64,000 nucleotides of DNA from Frisingicoccus sp902471845 (lineage in GTDB: Bacteria > Bacillota > Clostridia > Lachnospirales > Lachnospiraceae). Location of the stretch: NCBI RefSeq assembly GCF_047030795.1, contig NZ_JBKYIC010000010.1; one strand, written 5' to 3'. Under the pieces are notes generated by a model. That model was given only the letters and a program-made list of their open reading frames with translations, was not told where the DNA came from and did no database searches. The translations under genes were made by a program, and so were the position numbers. Shown here piece after piece: positions 35,101-42,200 of this stretch (its first letter is position 1; each line of letters opens with the position of its first letter).

Positions 35101-37107
35101 GTGATAGAGGTAGTGCAGAGGATGCAGCTCCAAAAGCTCCTGCCCGAAACGCCACGCATTGCTGCGGCTGTAAACATCGCTTGTCTTGCCCTGTACCAAT
35201 TTCAAAAAGTCAATGAGCTGCTGAACGGTGGCAGGGTCGGATAAATGCTGTTCCATCTGTTCGGCAGTCACATCGGATAGGTCTGTGCGTTCTACATTGG
35301 AAAGCAAGGCTTTCTCATAACCGTCCAAATCTCTGATAAAGTCAGAAAGCCTTAACGCAAGGGTATCCCGTTTGTCGGCAGGGGGCAGGTCACGCTTTGA
35401 GTCAATAAAAACCTGTCGCCGTATCTTCCTTTGACTCTCAATCTCATATTGCGGAGCTTCGACCTTTTCCAGATAGTCGGCGTAATGTTCTTCCTCTTTT
35501 GGATTGAGATAGCATTTATTCTTCACTATCAACTCACGCAAGCGTTTTTCAACCTTTGACCAAGGGAGAAGTACATCGGGTTCGGTATATGAACCGTGCT
35601 TTTCTATGGCAATACCTTTTCCACTAAACCAAGCACCGCCCTGTGTACCGTCTGGATAGAAATGCGTACCGCCGCCGATACCATATTCCTTTTTAAGAAA
35701 TTCAATATTCTTCTTGCTATCCTCGTGCTTCCAGAACTGACGATAAATACGGTACTTGCCGTCTTGAAAATCGCTTCCCTTTACCAGAACAGAGTCAATA
35801 TCCTCCTGTGAAACGGAAAAAGCAGAGGACTTTTCTTCCTCTGCTTCAACCATCATTTCAATCTGTTCATCCACTGTGGGGAGATTGGCTCTGACCTCAT
35901 CTTCGTTGGCAATGCTTACTTGTAAATCAGTTCGGTCAAGATGACCTCCTCCGCTTGACTGCGGATATTGTTCATCATTCCTACCCACTGCATCGGTGCT
36001 TTCTCTTTCAGCTCCTCCGTCACGCCCTGTTCCTCGGAGAGCTGCTTCGTCAGAAGCTCCAATCTCTGGAGTGCGGTCTGTTCGGTCTGGTAGAGATGTT
36101 CGGAGAGTTTCCCCGATGTCAGCAGATTGAGATAAGTCACTCGCTTGTTCTGCTCCAGATAATCCCTGTGCATCATAGCGTACCTGCCAAGCTGAATTTC
36201 TGGCTCTGTCGGTAATGTTAGGTCGGGAATAAGATAATCCCCCTGTTTCGTGTAAGTGATTTCGCTCATTATCGTTGCTCCTTTCGGGTTGTTTTCTGCC
36301 CTTATCATACTGATTTCGGGCTGTTTGTGCAAAGGTGCGATTTTGGCTTTTCTCTGCAATTTGCACATTTCGGACGGTCTGGGAAATCTCTCGGAGTGCC
36401 ATTTCGGAAATATCGCTTGTGGCAAGTCCGATAGCGTTTATCGTGGCAGGGGTATTGAAATTGATAATGTCGGAAAAATCGTCACGCTCAAAATACTCGC
36501 CTGTATCCAGACCGCAGCGGCTCATCAGCATAAATGCAACGCTGTTTACTGCAAGCCGCTTATAGATAACCTCAACATTGAAGTCGTCAAGTTCCTCTAA
36601 AAAGCTGTCCTTCGTACACTCTTTAAGCTGTGCCAGATAATCGGGCAGATTGTCCTCAACGGCGTTTTTAGCGGTCTGCATAAGAGCTTCGCCCAAGTCA
36701 TTACCCTCTAAATCCCCAAACCTGTCGGAGAGCCGTTCTATGACCGCCTGTTCGTATCGCTCATTCATCTGCCATATCGGAACAGGGCGGCTGTTATAAT
36801 ATCCCTCGTGGGTATCGGAAACATCAAAATAGTATTTGAGGGTATTCCTGCGACCTTTCGTATCAAACACCGCTATTCCACGGCTGTCCTTATTTACCCA
36901 ACGCTTAAACTGTCTGTTCCAAGTTTCAAGCGTGGTTACAGCGGTAGCGTCGGGGCGTTGAGCGAAAATCAAGAGCTGCTCGTCAAAGCGACACTTATAA
37001 TTTCGGCAGGCAGAGGACAAAAAGCTCTGCCACGCCTGCGGATTCCTTGAAACCGCAGCACCTGTACGCTGATACAGTTCTGTAATTAGCTGATACTTCG
37101 CAGCCAT
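29164..37107 (-). CDS. Giant N6-adenine methyltransferase-SNF2 helicase (DarB-like)
   Basis: A protein of about 2650 residues. Order: an N-terminal ICE-specific region; repeated linker domains (600-1100, with YYDIDGIYQTFNSEEEAQ); a Rossmann methyltransferase with motif I LEPSCGTGNFFG (about 1176) and motif IV LGNVPFGDF (about 1242, NVPF in place of NPPY); an SNF2-type helicase with Walker A HKVGAGKTF (about 1848), DESH box (about 2007), ATGTPVSNS, and motif VI QGRIERQG (about 2340). Phage P1 DarB has the same methylase-helicase plan and protects incoming DNA from restriction, so an anti-restriction role on transfer is plausible. ATG 37107 is used; a GTG lies inside its GGAGG. Confidence 0.88.
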   Translation of the reverse strand: MAAKYQLITELYQRTGAAVSRNPQAWQSFLSSACRNYKCRFDEQLLIFAQRPDATAVTTLETWNRQFKRWVNKDSRGIAVFDTKGRRNTLKYYFDVSDTHEGYYNSRPVPIWQMNERYEQAVIERLSDRFGDLEGNDLGEALMQTAKNAVEDNLPDYLAQLKECTKDSFLEELDDFNVEVIYKRLAVNSVAFMLMSRCGLDTGEYFERDDFSDIINFNTPATINAIGLATSDISEMALREISQTVRNVQIAEKSQNRTFAQTARNQYDKGRKQPERSNDNERNHLHETGGLSYSRPNITDRARNSAWQVRYDAQGLSGAEQASDLSQSADIGETLRTSLPDRTDRTPEIGASDEAALRGTGRDGGAERESTDAVGRNDEQYPQSSGGGHLDRTDLQVSIANEDEVRANLPTVDEQIEMMVEAEEEKSSAFSVSQEDIDSVLVKGSDFQDGKYRIYRQFWKHEDSKKNIEFLKKEYGIGGGTHFYPDGTQGGAWFSGKGIAIEKHGSYTEPDVLLPWSKVEKRLRELIVKNKCYLNPKEEEHYADYLEKVEAPQYEIESQRKIRRQVFIDSKRDLPPADKRDTLALRLSDFIRDLDGYEKALLSNVERTDLSDVTAEQMEQHLSDPATVQQLIDFLKLVQGKTSDVYSRSNAWRFGQELLELHPLHYLYHEGDVVYIGADKYEVVTISEDSVSLQNVEFPLFGKELSRGDLEEKLKENAANDHLKVVVTEKQKTETLSEKKPDSLTFSIGFSEHPAFYDKEFNDRFTNLSFALGNKLLGVLDEKQHREREGDKNIGWYHKTDFEISAVFDGEDFHYDGRFDIGDGEGDLIAHIKNYYDYCLSPNCPFIPEWKKQGEDYYREKMESLRFGREQFIPYLEQHTELTKEDETLLAEIMATESEWFRVPEEAEQSEDTPRFTVEQTSDAFDEPFIIRDNNVVSDTQDGRYYDIDGIYQTFNSEEEAQAVADTLNSAEAPAPAMEQTDDLIGKEITLDNRRYVIESVGKISGDVSMRDITFQNEAGFPINRVEKLPRVREWLKAQEQAESLPEKEKAPAVTSDRSNYRITEDTLGIGGAKEKFKANMAAVNLLHDLEIENRLATPEEQKILAGYVGWGGLSMAFDENNAAWANEFKELYVTLSPEEYRAAKESTLTAFYTPPIVIKAMYEALDRLGFSEGNILEPSCGTGNFFGLLPDSMEKSKLHGVEIDSLTGRIAKQLYQKANIAIEGFEKTKLPDDYFDVVLGNVPFGDFRVNDSRYNAQNFRIHDYFFAKALDKARAGGVVMFITSKGTMDKASPEVRKYIAQRAELLGAVRLPDNTFRANAGTEVTSDILILQKRDRVIDIEPDWVHLDTDENGVTMNSYFVKHPEMVMGDMVMESTRFGKMDAACKAKKDIPLAELLHEAVQNINGEIPEYEIDEISDGQDEAIPADPSVKNFSYTLVNGKVYFRENNVMTPANLSMTAESRVKGLVEIRDCVRKLIASQTEDYPEELIRTEQENLNRLYDAYTAKYGLINSRGNYLAFASDESYFLLCSLEVLDDEGNFKRKADMFSKRTIKPHRAVTSVETASEALAISIGEKARVDLPFMAKLTGKEQAELIRDLQGVIFKIPQSEPAKYVTADEYLSGNVRNKLVIAETAAKTDPELIINAEALKKVIPKDLSAGEISVRLGATWIPQEDIQQFVMELLTPSNYAAGKIKVRYTAMNGDWFIENKSSDYSNVKADSTYGTKRASAYRIIEDTLNLRDVRIFDYVYDENGNKKAVFNHKETTAAQAKQEVIKQAFQDWIWKDPERRNRLVRSYNDTFNSVRPREYDGRHITFGGISPEITLRPHQVNAIAHILYGGNTLLAHKVGAGKTFEMVAAAQESKRLGLCQKSMFVVPNHLVGQWASEYLRLYPSANILVARKQDFETANRKKFCGRIATGDYDAVIIGHSQFEKIPMSMERQREQLQRQLDDIEMGIDDIQKSHGEQFTVKQLMKTRKSIQAKLDKLNDTKRKDTVIDFEELGVDRLFIDESHFYKNLYLYTKMRNVGGIAQTEAQKSSDLFMKCRYLDEITGSRGTVFATGTPVSNSMVELYSVQRYLQYDTLMQNGLQHFDSWASTFGETVTALELAPEGTNYRAKTRFAKFYNLPELMQMFREVADIQTADMLKLPVPKVNYHNIKTKPSEIQTEMVANLAKRAEKVRARAVEPNIDNMLKITNDGRKLALDQRMIDPMLPDDPDSKVNACVDNVYRIWEEHADTKATQLVFCDLSTPKNDGSFNIYDDIRGKLTERGIPAEQVRFIHEATTDAQKKELFAKVRSGEVRVLLGSTPKMGAGTNVQDRLIAIHNLDCPWRPSDLEQRQGRIERQGNMFPEVEVYRYVTEQTFDAYLYQLVESKQKFISQIMTSKSPIRSAEDVDEVALSFAEVKMLATGDERFKEKMDLDIQVSKLRVLKQSYLSEHYDLEDRILQQFPKLIKEYEERITGYEADTVLAEQHKPQGEDKFCPMTLQGVTYTEKADAGQMLLALCKENPLSKPTEIGSYRGFKLEVYYDPVNSNYCLNLCGKSRHKVELGSDALGNLTRIENELSRLPAMLTAAKTRKEEIVTQLENAKVEVKKPFAFEEELKEKTDRLNALNIELNLNEKDPSAIDTEPEQDNELPERKNKDLER

Positions 37108-37123
37108 ATTTTCGTACACCTCC

Positions 37124-37582
37124 TTATCGTTCTAAATCTCGGCTTTTTTGTTTCTTGTCGTATTCCTCACACCTCTCGGCAATCTCGCAATACATCTTTT
37201 TACGCATTTCAGACTCATACGCTCGGTATTCCTTTGCCTTTTCGGTGGGCTTATACCAAACGGTTTTCTTATCGGCTTCGTCCAAGCTCTCATAGCGTTC
37301 ATCAATCATATCGCTGTATTTCTTGTAGATTTTCTGTGCCTGCAAGCTGTCTATTGCATAGCGGTATCGGTCAAGGCTTTTGTGTGAGCCACGAAGCTGT
37401 GCATATTCATAGAGCATACAGACAATTTCACGGTCAAGACCTTTCTGCCCCTCGGCGGCATAGATTTCCGACAATCCTTTACAACGCCACGAATGGAAAG
37501 GGGCTGTGTCATTGGAACTGTGAGACGAAATATATACGCCGTCCTTTTTCACGGTTATGCGATTTATAAACTCAGTACTCAT
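37124..37582 (-). CDS. Uncharacterised ICE protein, 152 aa
   Basis: Soluble and charged, with a C-terminal helical half (EYRAYESEMRKKMYCEIAER, then CEEYDKKQKSRD). No family recognised. It is coupled to the gene upstream by an ATGA overlap and ends 16 nt before the giant helicase start, so it belongs to the same operon. Confidence 0.7.
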   Translation of the reverse strand: MSTEFINRITVKKDGVYISSHSSNDTAPFHSWRCKGLSEIYAAEGQKGLDREIVCMLYEYAQLRGSHKSLDRYRYAIDSLQAQKIYKKYSDMIDERYESLDEADKKTVWYKPTEKAKEYRAYESEMRKKMYCEIAERCEEYDKKQKSRDLER

Positions 37583-37785
37583 TCCGCACCACCGCCCAGA
37601 AAAGAAATGACCTTATTTGCCTTGATACTCTTTTGCAGGTCGTTGATAAGCCCGATGTCGGCAACCGTGATACCCTGCATAGAGAGAATATCGTCCATTG
37701 TCATAGCGGAAATCTCTTTTTCATCGGTAAAGCCTGCTTCAAAAATCTTGTTCAAGACCTTAATTGCTTTTTGATTTACAGCCAT
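37579..37785 (-). CDS. Uncharacterised small ICE protein, 68 aa
   Basis: A helical protein with AIKVLNKIFEAGFTDEKEIS and GITVADIGLINDLQKSIKA. It looks like a small helix-turn-helix or adaptor protein, but no family can be named. It overlaps the next gene by 4 nt and abuts the previous one. Confidence 0.7.
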   Translation of the reverse strand: MAVNQKAIKVLNKIFEAGFTDEKEISAMTMDDILSMQGITVADIGLINDLQKSIKANKVISFLGGGAE

Positions 37786-38391
37786 TTATCGTTCCTCCTT
37801 GTTGTTAGGCTTCTTTGCTTTTTCCTGTTTCTTGATTTTAGCAACGGCTTCCTTTGCCCAATCTGGCATTTTCTCTGGCTTGATAACACCAAGCACATCG
37901 TACCTTTCCCATCTGGCTCGTTTACCGTCTGCAAGGCAAGTACCAAACACCGCCTGACCTCTGCCGCCAATTGCACCGTGTCCGCCGTCCACCAATACAA
38001 GCTGATAGGCAGAGTGCTGATATTCATAGCGGTTAAGCTCTGCATTGATAACCACCACCTTGCCAACAATGCTCTCATTTCGGTTATCAGGAATACAATC
38101 CTCTGTGGTAAACGGGGTCATATCAAAATCAAATCGGGATTGCTCCTCTTTGACGACTTCAATCTGTGCCTGCACTCGGTCAGTAAATATCTGCATTGCT
38201 TCCAGATAATCGTCCGTACCCACCGCTTCTGTTGCCCACGCTGCGGAAAACGGATTATCATAGGTGCAGAAGCAGACCATAAAGGGATATTTATCTGCTT
38301 CGTTTACACCGAATACAACCTCTTTTTTGCCGATATGGATACTCTGCCTGACCTCATAATCGCCAAGCATACGCTTTTCTTCATTCTCCAT
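37786..38391 (-). CDS. Uncharacterised ICE protein, 201 aa
   Basis: The N-terminus (NEEKRMLGDYEVRQSIHIGK) resembles that of the 38523 protein (NEEKRINGGYEIIESCTIGS), suggesting duplication of a shared domain; here it continues with FMVCFCTYDNP and a C-terminal basic tail. Soluble. Function unknown. Confidence 0.72.
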   Translation of the reverse strand: MENEEKRMLGDYEVRQSIHIGKKEVVFGVNEADKYPFMVCFCTYDNPFSAAWATEAVGTDDYLEAMQIFTDRVQAQIEVVKEEQSRFDFDMTPFTTEDCIPDNRNESIVGKVVVINAELNRYEYQHSAYQLVLVDGGHGAIGGRGQAVFGTCLADGKRARWERYDVLGVIKPEKMPDWAKEAVAKIKKQEKAKKPNNKEER

Positions 38392-38539
38392 CTGGCTGCT
38401 CCTTTCTTCGTTTTTTCTCGTTCTGCTCGTCTAAAATCTTTTTGATACAGACATCGCAGAAAATAATAGACCCGTCCTTGTATCGGGGAAAAGGACAGGT
38501 CGTACAGTCATATATTTTCTTTTTATCGCTCACGGTCAT
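38381..38539 (-). CDS. Small zinc-ribbon-like protein, 52 aa
   Basis: Two CxxC pairs (DCTTCPF and CDVC) about 19 residues apart suggest a zinc ribbon; the tail is very basic and acidic (QNEKKRRKEQPDGE). ATG 38539 is preferred over an upstream in-frame start because it overlaps the previous gene in the usual coupled way. Confidence 0.65.
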   Translation of the reverse strand: MTVSDKKKIYDCTTCPFPRYKDGSIIFCDVCIKKILDEQNEKKRRKEQPDGE

Positions 38540-38795
38540 CACGCTGCCTTTGCTTTTTCTGGGGCTGATTGTACGGCATATTACACTCGGTTTTATACCG
38601 TTCATTCAGCTTTTCTCTGGCAGAGGACAGTTCATTGCAGTAATAGCCCCAAAAATATTCCTTGCCGTTTTTACAATACCAACAGACATACGGATTAGGA
38701 GCTTTTGGGTTATGACCAATGACAAGCTCGTTACTCCCGATAGTACAGCTCTCGATAATTTCATAACCGCCGTTTATGCGTTTTTCTTCGTTCAT
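38523..38795 (-). CDS. Uncharacterised ICE protein, 90 aa
   Basis: It starts MNEEKRINGGYEIIESCTIG and shares this N-terminus with the 37786 protein. A central YVCWYCKNGKEYFWGYYC segment has three Cys. ATG 38795 follows GAGAGGTG. Function unknown. Confidence 0.7.
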   Translation of the reverse strand: MNEEKRINGGYEIIESCTIGSNELVIGHNPKAPNPYVCWYCKNGKEYFWGYYCNELSSAREKLNERYKTECNMPYNQPQKKQRQRDDRER

Positions 38796-38804
38796 AAGCA
38801 CCTC

Positions 38805-39107
38805 TCATTCTTTGGCATACTTCCGATAAGCCTTTTCGCCTGCGGCACGGAGCTTCTGCACACGGACGCTCCCTACAAGCTCTGGGAATTTTGCCTGCAG
38901 CTTTCGTCTTGTCCTGCCCACGCTCTCAATGCTCGGAAGCCCAAGATAACGGTACTGCGACATTACCTCCGCAAAGGGCATTGCACCTGTGTCTTTCAAA
39001 CAGGTATTGCACACCTTTAGATACAACAGCATATCGTCGTTTCTGGCTTCCTCGTCTTTTTCAAGAATGGCTTTCACTTTGCCCTCAATGGTTTTGAGAT
39101 TTCTCAT
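38805..39107 (-). CDS. Uncharacterised ICE protein, 100 aa
   Basis: MRNLKTIEGKVKAILEKDEE starts the chosen frame; GGAGGTG is upstream of ATG 39107. A longer in-frame extension reads through a terminator and is rejected. The segment GLPSIESVGRTRRKLQAKFP resembles a winged-helix recognition region of phage and ICE proteins, so DNA binding is possible. Confidence 0.7.
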   Translation of the reverse strand: MRNLKTIEGKVKAILEKDEEARNDDMLLYLKVCNTCLKDTGAMPFAEVMSQYRYLGLPSIESVGRTRRKLQAKFPELVGSVRVQKLRAAGEKAYRKYAKE

Positions 39108-39136
39108 CGTACACCTCCATATAAATAGGAAAAGGG

Positions 39137-39163
39137 CGGCTCGTTGTGGCAAGCCGCCCCGTT
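39137..39163 (-). terminator. Terminator after adhesin and micro-protein genes
   Basis: GGGCGGCT and AGCCGCCC form an 8-bp stem around TTGCCACAACG-type loop; on the minus strand it is followed by TTTTCC. Confidence 0.8.
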
Positions 39164-39177
39164 CCTGCAAAATCGGG

Positions 39178-39270
39178 TTACTTCTTCTTCCTGTTTCGGA
39201 TATTGAGCCATATCATCGCACCGATGATAAACGCCACAAGCACTATGGCAACAATCGTTTTAGCGTCCAT
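39178..39270 (-). CDS. One-helix membrane micro-protein, 30 aa
   Basis: MDAKTIVAIVLVAFIIGAMI starts a single membrane helix followed by a basic end (RNRKKK). GGAGG-like AAGGA lies upstream and the gene begins 3 nt after the adhesin stop. It is closed by the terminator at 39137. It might help adhesin export or retention. Confidence 0.65.
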   Translation of the reverse strand: MDAKTIVAIVLVAFIIGAMIWLNIRNRKKK

Positions 39271-39273
39271 TCC

Positions 39274-42200
39274 TTAATCCTCCTTTTTCTTTCTGTTCTT
39301 AAAGCCGATAAAGCCAAGCACTCCTGCACCTGCAAGGGAAACAGCCGAAAGACTTACCCACAAGCCCAGATTAAAATCGTCGCCCGTTTTCGGGGTATCT
39401 CTGAACTCGTTGTGCATCTGGACAATCGTGGTCGCCCCTACCTTGATAGTGAGCTGTTTGTCGGCAGGAAGAATATATCCTGCGGAAGCCTTGTCGTTTA
39501 CTTCGGATACGGTGTACTCACCAATTCTCAAGCCCTCAACGAAGATTTCGCCGTTTCGGTCAGTCGTAAAGGTCTTGTCATAGCCGTTCACGCCTGTTAC
39601 TCGGAAAGAGAAGCCCTCAACCTTGCCGTCGGAAGATGTTTTGACGATTTTTAATGAGCCTGCCTGTGCGGCGTTCACAAAGCCTTTTCCTGCTTCATTT
39701 TCCACCACATAGGTCTTGCCGTTTTCATCAATGGATACGGTATAGACATTTTCATCAAGGACGAAGCCTGTCGGGGCTGCTTTTTCACGGACAAAATATT
39801 TTCCGTAGCGGAGGTCTTTCATCTGGTAAACACCACCGTCAAGCTCGGTCATTTCGCCAAGAAGCTCATCGTCCTTGTCAAACTCGCCGTTGCCGTTGGT
39901 ATCAGCAAACACCTCAAAGACAGCACCAGAGAGCTTGTTGTCGGGATAATCCTTATCCACCTTTGTCAGCTCAATGTTGCCCTTAATGAAGTAGTTGACC
40001 ATCTCGATTTCCACAGCCTCGTCCACCTTGCCGATAGTAACGGCGATTTCTTCTTCGGATAGTACAAAGCCTTTCGGACTTTCGATTTCACGGATTATCC
40101 AAGTACCATAGGGCACTTTGGCAAAAGAAAAACTACCGTCATCTTTTGATGTGGTAGTCTGGATAGCATTTTCTTTTGTAAATTCCTCTGTGCCTGCCTT
40201 AAAGATACCGATGACCGCACCGCCTAACGCCTTGCCGTCCTCATCTGATTTCTTACCGCTGACAGAGCCGTAAATGAGTTTGTTCTCAATGGCTTCGCCG
40301 TCATTTGCTGTGATGTGGACGGTTGCAGTGTCCTGTCCTTGATATTCAAAGGTTACAGGGTATTTCTGGTCGCTTATGATATATGCGGAGTTGGTGGAGA
40401 TTTCTTTGACATAGTAGCTGCCAAACGGTAAATCGGTTGTCGCCTTGCCATAGCCGTTCTCGTCAAAGGAGATAATCTCAATCAAGCCGTCGGCAGAGAT
40501 TACCGTGCCGTCTGCGGCAACAATATCCTTTTCCGCATACAAGCCAAAGGTTACATCAAAGATTTCTCCATTATTGCCGATACCGTAATTTTTATCCACC
40601 TCAAGGCTCTTAGTAAGGTCGATTTCCACACGCTGACGCTCGTTATAGAAGCTCGTTGCCGTTTCGGTAACAGCCATATTCTGACCTGCATAAACAAGCT
40701 CGACAGAGTGGATTTCATCATTCAGCACCATTCCAAACGGAGCTGTGATTTCCTTGACCTCATATTTTCCGAGGTACAATTCCTTTGATTTTGCCGTACC
40801 GTCTGCACCTGTGGTAATGGTATCCACAACCTCGCCTTTGGAAGCTCGGAGCGTTCCGTCCAAAGTGTAAATATCTTCGGCGGCGGTAATCTCATAAACT
40901 GCACCCTCAAGACCGCTTACTGCAAAAATCGGCTGATACAGACCGTTATTCTCGAATACGGAGCTGAACACCTCGCCAGATTTGGAAACAGTAATCGTGC
41001 CTTTCTGTGCCATATTGGAGCGTACCACTTCAATCACGGTAATACCGCTTTCCTCGGTGGAGTTATCCTGTGCCACATCAAAATAGACAGGCTCGGAGTT
41101 CAATACATACCCATACGGTGCTTGTACCTCTACGAGTGAATATCCCGTGCCGTATTCCAAAGTCTGCGGCGTAATGAGGTCGCCGTCTGCTGTGGTATAA
41201 AAGGTGTCAATGGTCGTTACTTCGGGATATGTGAAAGTCATTGTAACGAGATTTCCGTTCGGGTCGTAAATCTGGAAGCCTGCACCTGCATACGGAATGG
41301 TATTGCCTGTTTCCGCATCTTTCTTGACAATCTTGATATAGCTTTCAAAGTTGGCGTTGTTGATTAGGAAACGGTAGGTCTGACCGTCGGCACTGATAAA
41401 CACATCAAAGTCCTTCATCAGCTCACGCCCATCCCAACCAGAGGTCTGGTGGACGGTGTAGATACCGTAAGGCATATCCTTTGTCTGGGCAAAGCCGTTC
41501 TCATCGCAAGTGAGGACATCACGCTCGGTTTCCTTTGCGTTTTCAAAGCTGCCTGCCGATTTCAAATAGACCTCAAAGGTCGCTCCGACTTCGGGAGTTT
41601 CAATCTGTGTTTCGCCGTCATCGGTGTGTTTGATAATAGCGATATTTCCCTTAATGACCTGCTCGGTTACATCGTTGGCGGTAGAGTTATATTCCACGGT
41701 ATAAAGCTCTGGCTCTGCACCGACTTTGTGAATGGTCGGGTCGAGCAAGTAGCCCTCGGACGGTGTAAGCTCTCTTACCGTCCAATCGTCGCCGCAGATA
41801 TAATACTTGCTTGTAAACTGTCCGTTTCCGTCCGTCGTATAGGTGTCAATGAGTTCTTCGCCCTTGTAAATGCCGTAAACCGCACCTGCAAGAGAAGCGT
41901 CGCCCTGTTCCGTTCCCGTTTCCACATCGGATTTTGTCACGGTCACATTGAACTTTTTGAGTACATTGACAAAAGTACGGCTCGTTACCTTTTCCCATTC
42001 AATCGGTGCTGTCTGGGATGCAGGAACGACATAGCGGATAGCCGTATCCACTTCCTCAACCACATACGGCGTATCTCCGCTGATAAGGACATCAGAGAAT
42101 TTCGCCACACCCTTTGCGTCGGTCACGGCATATTCGTCAACAGGCAAGCCGCTTAAAGATGTTCCGTAAAGGTGGAACTTCACACCCTCTACCAGATTGT

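Noticed and set aside
37124..37582. Homology of SHSSND in this protein to the recombinase C-terminus
   Set aside because: Only a six-residue match of common residues with different DNA context; judged chance.
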